Assembly: GCA_031265345.1 (NCBI GenBank)
Contig: JAISCU010000041.1
Coordinates: 1-12,408, forward strand
Reading direction: 5' to 3'
Length of the DNA: 12,408 nucleotides
Source: Bifidobacteriaceae bacterium
Lineage (GTDB): Bacteria > Actinomycetota > Actinomycetes > Actinomycetales > WQXJ01
Positions 4,994-11,684 of this stretch are shown one piece after another. Below the pieces are notes generated by a model. It was given only the letters and a program-made list of their open reading frames with translations, was not told where the DNA came from and made no database searches. The translations under genes were made by a program, and so were the position numbers. The number at the start of each line of letters is the position of its first letter. Position 1 is the first letter of the stretch.

Positions 4994-7905
4994 GGCGATC
5001 GACCGACCTGCGCCTCGCTTTGCCAGTGGCCTGTGCTTGGGCGGTCCTGGCGGTGGCACTGAGTTGGCCACGATGGTTGGCGCTCAGCGCAGGCGCGGTA
5101 TGTCTGGCGGGCGGGGCGGGGATGGCCGGACGGCGGGACGGATCGCGGGACGAGTCACGCGGGAAGCGGCGAGGCGGCCCGGCGCGGCGTGCGGGGACGG
5201 TAAAGCAAACGCGGCCGCGACACAGCGCTCGGCGGTCGGCCCGAGGCGGCCCGGCGCGACGTGGGCGACCGACAATGCGGACCCCGTTGCGCTCCCGTGG
5301 CCGTCGGTTGCTGCGGGGCGGTTTGGCGCGGCGCGGAGGATTCATCACGCGAATGCCGCTGCACTCCCGTGACCCTCGGTTGGCACCAAGCCACCCGGCG
5401 CGGAGTGGGGGGTCGGCAGCGCGGACGCTGCCGCGAGCCCGCGACGGGCTGCAGCCGCAGCGGGCCGGATCACTGACAGCCGTGCGGTTGATTGCCTTGA
5501 CCCTGTTGATCGCTGGCGCGCTCCTGGGCGCTGCGGGCGGGCAAGGCTTGGCCTGGGCTCGGACAGCGTTGGCACGGGCGGCCCAGGACCATCAGCGGGT
5601 CGAGTTGGTGCTGCGGTTGAATCAACCGGCCAAGGCTCGGGCCTCGCCTTGGGGCGGGGAGACCTCGGTCACGGCTGTCGGAACGGCCTGGTTGGCGGGG
5701 GCCGAGACCGGACCGGGCGTGCCGATGGTGGCCTATCTCGAGGGGTCACCGCCCCGGATGGGATCGGTGCTGCGGCTCCGGGCGCGCCTGGAGCCAGCCG
5801 AGCGGGCGTCGGATCAACGCGTGGTGGCTCACGCCTTGGCGGCGCCCGAGGTCTCGCGTCCCGAGGGTTGGCGGGGCTTTGTGTACGACCTGAGGGTCGG
5901 TCTGAGCGAGCGGGCGAACCCGCTGCTGGAAGGGATCGCGCTGGGGGACACGAGTCGGATCGCTCCCGCGTTGGACGCCGACCTGAAGGCCACTTCGCTG
6001 ACCCACATCACGGCTGTCAGCGGTGCCCATGTGGCCATTGTGCTGGGCCTGGTGCTGGGCTTGGCGGCGTTGGCGCGGCTCCCGCGCTGGCTCACCGCCA
6101 TGACTGGGGCAGCCACCTTGATCGGCTTCGTGGTGCTGATCGGGCCGGGGCCGTCGGTTCTGCGGGCCGTTCTGATGGGCTTGGTGGCCGTCGTGGGGAT
6201 CGCCTTCGGCAAGACGCGCATGGCTCTCGGAGCGCTGGCGTCCGCCGTCCTGCTGGTGCTGCTGGCCGATCCGTGGATGGCTCGGTCGTACGGACTGCTG
6301 CTGTCGGCGTTGGCCACAGCAGGACTGATCGTTCTGGCGCCCCCGCTGGGTCTGGCGCTGCGACGCCGCTGGCCCCGGTTGCCGACCGGGCTGGCCGAGG
6401 CAATCGCGCTGACGGCCTCGGCGCAAGTGCTCTGCGCGCCGGTCATCACCATTTTCGCTGGTCAGATATCGCTCACCGCTATGCCGGCCAACCTGCTGGC
6501 CGGACCGGCGGTGCCGGTTGCGACCATTGCCGCCTTGGCCGCGCTGGCCTTGGGCCCAGTCTCAAGCGTCCTGGCGGACGTCGGGGTGGCCGTCGGCAAT
6601 GGCGCTGCGAATCTCATCGGCTGGGTGGCCTCCTGGGTGGCGCGCTGGCCGCTGGCGGCTATCCCCTGGCCCTCCGGGGCAGGCGGCTTCCTGCTCGCGT
6701 TGGCGGCGACGGCGGCGTTGATCGGACTGGCCTGGTGGCTGCGGCGGCAGCGAGCCTGGTTACGTTTGGCCGCGGGCGTCATGGCTGTGGTGGTGTTCGC
6801 GGCGGCGGGACCGGCGCGGACGCCAATCGAGCGAGTCATGAGCCGAGGACCGCCAGCCGATTGGGCGGTGGCCGTGTGCGACGTTGGCCAAGGGACGGCG
6901 GTGGCGGTGCGATCCGGCTCTGATGCGGCGGTGCTGATCGACGCCGGTCCGGAGGGTGGCGGCGTGGGGGAGTGCCTGCGATCCTTGGGTGCCAACCGGC
7001 TCGACCTGGTCGTGTTGACTCATTTCCACGCCGACCACGTCGGCGGACTCGCGGATGCGTTGGCAGGCCGCGAGGTCGGGGAGTTGGCGTACGGGCCGCC
7101 GTGTGGCCAAGACCCGTCCAGGACGTTGTCTTTGGCTCAGAAGGCGGGTGCCGACCTGCGTCAATTGAGTGACAGTGGTCGGGCCTCGGCAACGGTCGGT
7201 TCGGCCACCGTCTCGATCTATCCGTCGCCCTTGGCCGAGCTGTGCCCCGAGGCTCCCTCGAGCGGCGAGGACCAAGCGGCCAACGATGCCGGGCTGGCTG
7301 TCCTGGCCGAATCCGCTGGCCTGACGGTCTGGGCCCTGGGCGATCTCGAGGAGGCCGGTCAGTCCGCCCTGCTGCGGACCCTGCGAGCAACTGAAGCCGA
7401 CCCATCCGTCGGCGCCGACGCGCCTCGCGGGGCCGACTCATCTGTTACCGTCGGCCGATCCGTGAGCGCGGACTGGTCGGGCCGCGCCGATCTGGCCTTG
7501 GCGGCGGAGGCCGCCCCGGCTGTCGCGGCTGACCCGCCTCCGGGGACTGGCGCGTCTATTGCCCTCGGCCGATCCGTGAGCGTGGGCCGGTCGGGCCGCG
7601 CCGATCTGGCCGCAAGCGGGGGTCCGGCTGCCAGGTCCGACGGCGGCAACGCCAGTGGGAAGGCAGCCGTGAGCGGTGCCGGTGGCGTCGTGGTGGTGGC
7701 ACACCACGGCTCGGCCAGCCAATCAGAGTCATTGGCTGAAGCGCTGGTGCCGCGCCTGTCCGTGATGAGCGCTGGGCGCGACAACTCCTACGGGCATCCC
7801 TCACCAGCGGCCCTGGAACTGTACGGGAAATTCGGCGTGGTCAAACGCACCGATCAAGACGGCCTGGTCGCGCTCCAACCCGGCGACCTGGTCAACAGCA
7901 ATTAG
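4990..7905 (+). CDS. comEC: ComEC/Rec2-type DNA-uptake channel with extra insertions
   Basis: This is a polytopic membrane protein that passes single-stranded DNA into the cell. The GTG at 4990 overlaps the comEA stop (GTGA), giving 971 residues against roughly 750-850 for typical actinobacterial homologues. Order: two hydrophobic segments (about 8-46); an Arg-rich repeat block (61-156); a transmembrane helix (about 164-183); an OB-like N-terminal domain (DUF4131, about 195-285); the competence domain with GIALGDTS (315-322) and AVSGAHVA (from 342), followed by many membrane helices to about 610; then a metallo-beta-lactamase-like domain with D651, HFHADH (678-683), H905-H906-G-S and H936. 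The metal ligands are complete, unlike some homologues that have lost them. Two features are not family-standard: the four tandem 24-residue basic repeats and a ~97-residue Ala/Asp/Ser-rich insertion (801-897) inside the hydrolase domain. The stop overlaps that of the convergent PIN gene by two bases. Confidence 0.93.
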   Translation: MRRSTDLRLALPVACAWAVLAVALSWPRWLALSAGAVCLAGGAGMAGRRDGSRDESRGKRRGGPARRAGTVKQTRPRHSARRSARGGPARRGRPTMRTPLRSRGRRLLRGGLARRGGFITRMPLHSRDPRLAPSHPARSGGSAARTLPRARDGLQPQRAGSLTAVRLIALTLLIAGALLGAAGGQGLAWARTALARAAQDHQRVELVLRLNQPAKARASPWGGETSVTAVGTAWLAGAETGPGVPMVAYLEGSPPRMGSVLRLRARLEPAERASDQRVVAHALAAPEVSRPEGWRGFVYDLRVGLSERANPLLEGIALGDTSRIAPALDADLKATSLTHITAVSGAHVAIVLGLVLGLAALARLPRWLTAMTGAATLIGFVVLIGPGPSVLRAVLMGLVAVVGIAFGKTRMALGALASAVLLVLLADPWMARSYGLLLSALATAGLIVLAPPLGLALRRRWPRLPTGLAEAIALTASAQVLCAPVITIFAGQISLTAMPANLLAGPAVPVATIAALAALALGPVSSVLADVGVAVGNGAANLIGWVASWVARWPLAAIPWPSGAGGFLLALAATAALIGLAWWLRRQRAWLRLAAGVMAVVVFAAAGPARTPIERVMSRGPPADWAVAVCDVGQGTAVAVRSGSDAAVLIDAGPEGGGVGECLRSLGANRLDLVVLTHFHADHVGGLADALAGREVGELAYGPPCGQDPSRTLSLAQKAGADLRQLSDSGRASATVGSATVSIYPSPLAELCPEAPSSGEDQAANDAGLAVLAESAGLTVWALGDLEEAGQSALLRTLRATEADPSVGADAPRGADSSVTVGRSVSADWSGRADLALAAEAAPAVAADPPPGTGASIALGRSVSVGRSGRADLAASGGPAARSDGGNASGKAAVSGAGGVVVVAHHGSASQSESLAEALVPRLSVMSAGRDNSYGHPSPAALELYGKFGVVKRTDQDGLVALQPGDLVNSN
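5170..5457 (+). repeat. Four degenerate 72-bp tandem repeats in comEC (Arg-rich, 24 residues each)
   Basis: Units start at 5170, 5242, 5314 and 5386 and are exactly 72 bases long. Units 1 and 2 share an almost identical 21-base head encoding RGGPARR. Unit 3 reads RGGLARRGG and unit 4 has decayed to PSHPARSGG. Units 2 and 3 also share their second half (M/T-R-x-P-L-x-S-R-x-x-R-L). The frame is kept, so the repeats add a basic loop of about 96 residues between the first hydrophobic pair and the next helix of ComEC. The positive charge suggests a cytoplasmic position. Confidence 0.88.
7451..7611 (+). repeat. 47-bp direct repeat, period 114 bp, inside the comEC hydrolase domain
   Basis: The 47 bases at 7451-7497 recur at 7565-7611 with three mismatches. 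Period 114 equals 38 codons, so the frame is preserved. Both copies encode GRSVS-xxx-SGRADLA. They sit in an Ala/Asp/Ser/Gly-rich insertion between the conserved WALGDLEE segment and the AHHGS motif. Confidence 0.9.
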
Positions 7906-8279
7906 GACAGCCGGGCGTGCGCGGGCGCCAGTGCGGTGTCGAAAGTGGCCAGGTCGGCGCCGAGCGCTTGGGCGGTGGCCGCCACCACGGCATCGGGCAG
8001 CTTCAGACCCGTGGCGCGGCGAACAATGGCGATGTCCAGGGGACTGACGGCGTCTCCGGAGGTTGTGGCGACTCCGGCCGCCGCGATCGCCGCCTGGAGA
8101 TGCTCGCCCGCGCCGCGCCGGATGCCTCCCACCAGGACTTCTGCGAGCGTCAAGGGATGGACGAGCATGGTGCGAGGCTCGGCTGCGGTCATGAGCCGCG
8201 CGGCTTCACGGTGATGGGCGTCGCCGGGTTCGGTCGCGGCGATCAACACGCTGGCATCGAGGATCACCGGCGTGCTCAT
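7902..8279 (-). CDS. PIN-domain toxin (VapC-like ribonuclease)
   Basis: The 125-residue product is a typical size for VapC. The PIN acidic set is complete: D8 in VILDASVLI, E47 in LTLAEVL, D96 in KLPDAVVAA and D115 in ATFDTAL. VapC toxins are Mg-dependent endoribonucleases that cut tRNA or rRNA when their antitoxin is degraded. I choose the ATG at 8279 because it overlaps the stop of the upstream small gene as ATGA, the usual toxin-antitoxin coupling; an in-frame ATG lies nine bases further upstream. Its stop (7902-7904) overlaps that of comEC on the other strand. The target RNA cannot be predicted. Confidence 0.9.
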   Translation of the reverse strand: MSTPVILDASVLIAATEPGDAHHREAARLMTAAEPRTMLVHPLTLAEVLVGGIRRGAGEHLQAAIAAAGVATTSGDAVSPLDIAIVRRATGLKLPDAVVAATAQALGADLATFDTALAPAHARLS

Positions 8280-8512
8280 GACGGCCACTCGTCGCGCAAG
8301 TCCTCCAGGTATTCCGGTGGGAAGGTCCCAGCGAAGGCGGTCAAGGCGTTCACTGCTTCGGAATGGGCCCTCGCCTGCGCCGCGTCGGAGCGCTCAAGCT
8401 CCTCGTCCCCGATGCGCGCCAGTTCCACCAACGCACGGCTGCGTTTCGTCGTGGGCCAGTGTCGCTGCGGCACGTCCAGCGTGTGGCGTGTTGGCCCCGT
8501 GTCCGTCACCAT
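8276..8512 (-). CDS. Antitoxin of the PIN module (family not recognised)
   Basis: This small gene of 78 residues lies directly upstream of and overlaps the PIN toxin by four bases, the expected position of its antitoxin. I do not recognise a named family. The first ~20 residues (RHTLDVPQRHW) could be a ribbon strand of a dimeric DNA-binding domain, the middle is charged and helical (LVELARIGDEELERSD), and the acidic/aromatic tail (PPEYLEDLRDEW) is like the segments antitoxins insert into VapC. The ATG at 8512 is the start I prefer. An in-frame GTG at 8536 would add eight residues, and the frame stays open much further upstream into non-coding sequence. No clear ribosome site precedes the ATG. 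The function is inferred from context. Confidence 0.7.
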   Translation of the reverse strand: MVTDTGPTRHTLDVPQRHWPTTKRSRALVELARIGDEELERSDAAQARAHSEAVNALTAFAGTFPPEYLEDLRDEWPS

Positions 8513-8542
8513 GTAGCGGGCATGGTCGGTCGGCACGCCACG

Positions 8543-8571
8543 AGTGTGACACTGCGGGTCGCGGGTGACAC
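8543..8571. promoter_or_regulatory. Candidate operator of the PIN module
   Basis: AGTGT-G-ACACT (8543-8553) is a perfect odd palindrome. The heptamer GTGACAC within it (8546-8552) recurs at 8565-8571, 19 bases on, close to two helical turns. The pair lies 30-60 bases upstream of the antitoxin start, where autoregulating toxin-antitoxin complexes usually bind. Confidence 0.4.
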
Positions 8572-8766
8572 ACTGGGTTCGCGAATCGCTGGCGCGACAG
8601 TGGACGGCGTTCGTTGTCCCGACCGCGATGAGGAACGAAAAGCCCTCCTGCGCCACCGGCATCGCAAACCTGACGTCGGGCTGTGTCCCGGCCCCCAGAT
8701 CGGCGACGCGCCCGCTGCGCGACCCGGCGAGCGCGAGCCGCCCGACCGATCCGGCGCGGTACACAG

Positions 8767-8799
8767 TCACAACAATGTATAGCGGCTGTGATGTAGAAT
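8767..8799 (+). promoter_or_regulatory. dinJ promoter and candidate operator, leaderless
   Basis: TAGAAT (8794-8799) is a good -10 and is followed seven bases later by the ATG of dinJ, so the transcript is probably leaderless. The inverted pair TCACA (8767-8771) and TGTGA (8787-8791), 15 bases apart, covers the -35 region and abuts the -10. That is a plausible site for DinJ-YafQ autorepression. No clear -35 hexamer is visible. Confidence 0.5.
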
Positions 8800-8806
8800 T
8801 GCTGCC

Positions 8807-9070
8807 ATGGCGAAGACCGCAAGCATGTACCTGCGCATCGATCCCGAAGTGAAGGCCGATGTCCAAGAGATCTACGCTCGTTACGGCATGACGGTGACCC
8901 AGGCAATCAACCTGTTCCTGCACGCGTCGCGCCGTGAGGAGGGCCTGCCGTTCGACCTTAGGCCGAATCGGGCCACCAGGGATGCGGTCAATGAAGGAAC
9001 GGCGATTCTCGACTCAGGTGCCGCGCGGTTCGCGGACGCTGACGCTCTGCTGGCAGAACTTCGGTCGTGA
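8807..9070 (+). CDS. dinJ: RelB/DinJ-family antitoxin
   Basis: The 87-residue product has the ribbon-helix-helix start typical of the family: MAKTASMYLRIDPEVKAD, then IYARYGMTVTQAINLFLHAS. The C-terminal part (NEGTAILDSG to LLAELRS) is the segment that wraps the toxin. The protein neutralises the adjacent YafQ-like ribonuclease and represses its own promoter as a complex. Its stop at 9068-9070 touches the start of the toxin gene, so the two are translated together. The ATG at 8807 is supported by the -10 placed seven bases upstream. The family call is firm. Confidence 0.92.
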   Translation: MAKTASMYLRIDPEVKADVQEIYARYGMTVTQAINLFLHASRREEGLPFDLRPNRATRDAVNEGTAILDSGAARFADADALLAELRS

Positions 9071-9336
9071 TGCTGCGGTCCGACTTCACGAACCGGTTCA
9101 AGAAGGACTACAAGCGGGCAGGGAAACGGGGTTGGGATCTGTCGCTCCTGGATGAGGCCATCCGCCTAATAGTGCACGAGCAGCCGCTCCCCGCAACGTC
9201 GCTCGATCACTCGCTGGTTGGCGACTTCGCAGGCTGCCGCGAATGCCACCTCAGACCTGACTGGCTGTTGGTCTATCAGGTCGGCAATGGGGCCGTCGTG
9301 TTCGAGCGCACCGGGTCGCACTCCGACCTGTTCTAG
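9070..9336 (+). CDS. yafQ: YafQ-family mRNA interferase toxin
   Basis: This small type II toxin (88 residues from the ATG at 9070) belongs to the RelE/ParE superfamily and cuts mRNA on the ribosome. The family end-pattern is complete: H47 in LDHSLVGD, then CRECHLRPDWLLVYQ with H60 and D64, then ERTGSHSDLF with H84. These correspond to the catalytic His/Asp residues of E. coli YafQ (H50, H63, D67, H87), so the toxin looks active. A GTG three bases upstream is an alternative start overlapping the dinJ stop by four bases. It faces the HNH gene tail to tail, with 184 bases between. Confidence 0.93.
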   Translation: MLRSDFTNRFKKDYKRAGKRGWDLSLLDEAIRLIVHEQPLPATSLDHSLVGDFAGCRECHLRPDWLLVYQVGNGAVVFERTGSHSDLF

Positions 9337-9357
9337 ATGTGTTGGTCCGCAACGGCG

Positions 9358-9379
9358 ATTGGCGTGCCAGGCGCCCAAT
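9358..9379. other. Short bulged hairpin downstream of yafQ
   Basis: ATTGG pairs with CCAAT, and the stem extends by CG/CG with a one-base bulge and a short loop. It starts about 20 bases after the yafQ stop, in the gap between two convergent genes where a terminator would be expected. It lacks a T-run, so an intrinsic terminator is not established. Confidence 0.25.
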
Positions 9380-9520
9380 GTGTGACAGGCAGTTCGGGCG
9401 GTGGCCACCACATAGATCGTGGCTGGTTCGACCGCTTCGTGGCTCTTGACCTACGCGTCGAAGACGTGGGCACGGCCGCCACGCCCGGCGTCCTTCGGTC
9501 ACGTCGGCGCAATTCGCGAA

Positions 9521-11197
9521 TCAGTCGGGCGCGTTTGGTCGGGCGCCCCGGTTGATGAATCTTTGGTGGAGCAAGGGTTGTTGTTCCACATCGAACCATT
9601 TCGGTGGGACGAACTCCCACAACCCGTCGCCCCCCAGGACCGGCACCCAGTCCGGGGGTCGGCCTTTCGGCGGCTCGACCATCCTGTGATGACTGGGGCA
9701 TAGCAAACATAAGTTCGATAGTTGGGTATCCCCGCCGCAGTTCCACGGCTGAACATGGTGCGCGTGGCAGACCTCCGCGGGACGCTCGCAGCTTGGGAAC
9801 GCGCACCCGCCGTCCCGAACCGTCAACGCCGTCCGGATGGCTTTCGGGATGATCCTGGACGCCCGCCCGATGTCCAGGACCTCGCCCCTGGCGCCGACCA
9901 CGGTCCGCATGACCTCGCTGTCGCAGGCCAGAGTCCCCAGGACCGCAGAGTCGATCCGGTCGCCAGTACCCGCCGACCGACCATCCACCAGGCCGCCTTC
10001 AGACAAGTCGGAGGCGGGGATCGTGATCACGAGCCGCGCCCCGGTGCCTCCCAAGTCGGTGGCGCCGTCGCAGCTTTGGACGTGGCTGCAGATCTCAGTC
10101 AGTGCGTCCGCGCGGGCCTGGCCGCGGTCCAGCACCATCCGCCCGGTCGCGTCGACCTGCTCGCGGCGGCGCTTCTCCGCCGCCGCGTCGATCACGGCCC
10201 GCACTTGTTCGCCCTCGACTATGGGCAGCAAACCAGAAAGGGTCGCCGTCCCATCGGGGTTCGATCGGACCTGGAAGTATCGTTTGCGCTCCGCCCTCTC
10301 CAACTGACGGGCGGCCTTCTGTTCCGCGTCCTGCTGGGCGACCTCCGGCGCGACGTGCTCCAACACCAATTCGCTGGCCCGCCCCAACCCGTCGGACGCC
10401 AACTCGGGCGCCAGCCCGACCAGCACCCTCTCGGCCTCAGCGCTCTGGGCCTGGTCGAGTTCGCGCGGCAGATGCTTCAACACATCGGCGATCGCCGCCA
10501 CCTGCGGGGCGTTGACCGCGCCCGCCAGCGCCGCCTCGCGGACCAGCGTGAGCCGTTCCGTCTCCTTCGCGCCCAGCACCAGGGCGGACGCCTGCCGGGC
10601 GGTCAACTGGCCCTTGACCGCCAGCCAAGTGTTCAGTCTCGTGCTCGTCACTTGTTCGGCCACCTGGTATCGATCCGCTTCGCGCAACAACTCGCTGGTC
10701 ACAGCTCGGACGGTGTTCTCCAGCCTCAACAACCCGACGATCTGGTCCAACACCCCCGGGTCGCCACCCAAAGGGCGGCAACCGCCCGCCTCCACCGTCC
10801 CCGCACGCCCGGCGCCCGGACTGTCATCGCCATCCACGCCGCCATTGTCATCCACATGGCGGCCCGCCGATCCGCCGCCCCTGGCTGTGGGACCCGTCAA
10901 TTCGGCCATCCGCGCCGCGACCAGCCCGCCGATCGCGACCAACTCGCCCAGATCGGCGGGCTGGCCCACAATCTCCGCGCACGCCTCGGTCCTCGCCGTC
11001 TCCACAGGCGCGAACCCGCCCACCCCGGCCGTTCCGGGCCGGTAGGCCTGGCTCCCGCCAGGAACGGGCACGCCCGGGATCGCCCAGAAACCGGTCTCCT
11101 GGCCCGCCCCAGCGCCATCGCCGCCAGGCCCTCCTGAGGAGGCTCGGCCGGCCGCGCCCGAGCTTTCGGGGCCTTCAGGTTCGCGGCTTCGGGGCAT
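9521..11197 (-). CDS. DUF222 / HNH endonuclease (13E12-repeat family)
   Basis: The 558-residue product has a Gly/Ala/Pro-rich N-terminus, a second low-complexity stretch (about 101-145), a DUF222 (13E12-type) helical region (about 150-445, including KRYFQVRSNPDGTATLSGLL and the GRASRIIP motif), and a C-terminal HNH module. The module has zinc-type C465 and C470, C477-H-A-H480-H481 with W485, N495 in LSNLCLLC, and H503-H504. All HNH catalytic positions are present, so a nicking or cutting activity on DNA is plausible; the biological role of this abundant actinobacterial family is not established. Some members lie in mobile REP13E12 elements. The frame stays open 86 codons further upstream, but a strong promoter with TATACT six bases before the ATG at 11197 fixes the start and leaves the extension untranscribed. 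It stands alone and is convergent with dinJ-yafQ. Confidence 0.93.
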   Translation of the reverse strand: MPRSREPEGPESSGAAGRASSGGPGGDGAGAGQETGFWAIPGVPVPGGSQAYRPGTAGVGGFAPVETARTEACAEIVGQPADLGELVAIGGLVAARMAELTGPTARGGGSAGRHVDDNGGVDGDDSPGAGRAGTVEAGGCRPLGGDPGVLDQIVGLLRLENTVRAVTSELLREADRYQVAEQVTSTRLNTWLAVKGQLTARQASALVLGAKETERLTLVREAALAGAVNAPQVAAIADVLKHLPRELDQAQSAEAERVLVGLAPELASDGLGRASELVLEHVAPEVAQQDAEQKAARQLERAERKRYFQVRSNPDGTATLSGLLPIVEGEQVRAVIDAAAEKRRREQVDATGRMVLDRGQARADALTEICSHVQSCDGATDLGGTGARLVITIPASDLSEGGLVDGRSAGTGDRIDSAVLGTLACDSEVMRTVVGARGEVLDIGRASRIIPKAIRTALTVRDGGCAFPSCERPAEVCHAHHVQPWNCGGDTQLSNLCLLCPSHHRMVEPPKGRPPDWVPVLGGDGLWEFVPPKWFDVEQQPLLHQRFINRGARPNAPD

Positions 11198-11232
11198 GGT
11201 CTTAGTATATCGTGAAACCCTGTCGAATGCAA
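11198..11232 (-). promoter_or_regulatory. Strong leaderless promoter of the HNH gene
   Basis: Read on the minus strand: TTGCAT (11232-11227), a 17-base spacer, TATACT (11209-11204), six bases, then ATG at 11197. The spacing and hexamers are near-ideal for the housekeeping sigma factor and predict that the transcript starts at or next to the start codon. It also rules out the longer in-frame extension of the protein. Confidence 0.75.
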
Positions 11233-11420
11233 TACCTGTTCGAGACCATTTCGGTGCCGCAGTCGGCTCTCTTCCGACCACCCGGCACCATGACCGGCGT
11301 TCGCCGTGAACACAAAAGGAACCGCTGCCGGCAGTATTGGGACCCGTCGCTGTGTCGTTTGCTTGGGGCGGGGTCCCGGTGGTCCGACCGGTCGCCGCCG
11401 ACCGGGGACGGGCGGCGGTG

Positions 11421-11684
11421 GAAAAGACAGGATCCCTGGCGCTCGGCGCCGACAACCATGGATCCTGCGTTTTCGTGGGGCACCGTTTCCGCGACTTCCA
11501 TGGATCCTGCGTTTCTTGTTCCGTGCCCTTTTGGGCGCGGCCCGCTGACCTGCGGTTCCGCCGCCGGCCGGGCAGGGGGCCGGAGACGAAAAGACAGGAT
11601 CCCTAACGCTCGATGAAAACCCGACCCGAAGAAACGCAGGATCCCTGACGCTCGCGCGCGACAACCATGGATCCTGTCTTTTCG
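11421..11684. repeat. Array of six GGATCC-centred half-elements in both orientations
   Basis: The shared word is AAA-(GA or CG)-CAGGATCC. Plus-strand copies, which continue CCT, are at 11421-11437, 11588-11604 and 11631-11646. Minus-strand copies, which continue ATGG, are at 11458-11475, 11500-11517 and 11667-11684. Two plus/minus pairs form ~55-bp hairpin units with similar interiors (a CTGRCGCTCG... block and a CGACAACC block): 11421-11475 and 11631-11684. In the first, the 15-base arms match at 13 positions and the interior holds a perfect GGCGC-TCG-GCGCC hairpin (11438-11450). The remaining two copies are solitary halves. No open frame through the array has plausible coding character. It resembles intergenic palindromic element families (REP/BIME-like) but I cannot assign it to one. 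Confidence 0.85.

Noticed and set aside
8513..8923. Upstream extension of the PIN antitoxin to 215 residues
   Set aside because: The extension runs through the dinJ promoter and candidate operators and into the dinJ coding region on the other strand; the short form has normal antitoxin size.
9722..11137. Long plus-strand frame over the HNH gene
   Set aside because: Antisense shadow; Arg/Pro-rich composition without domains, while the minus strand encodes full DUF222 and HNH motifs.
11198..11455. 86-codon N-terminal extension of the HNH protein
   Set aside because: A near-consensus promoter inside the extension (TTGCAT, 17 bp, TATACT) lies six bases before the ATG at 11197.
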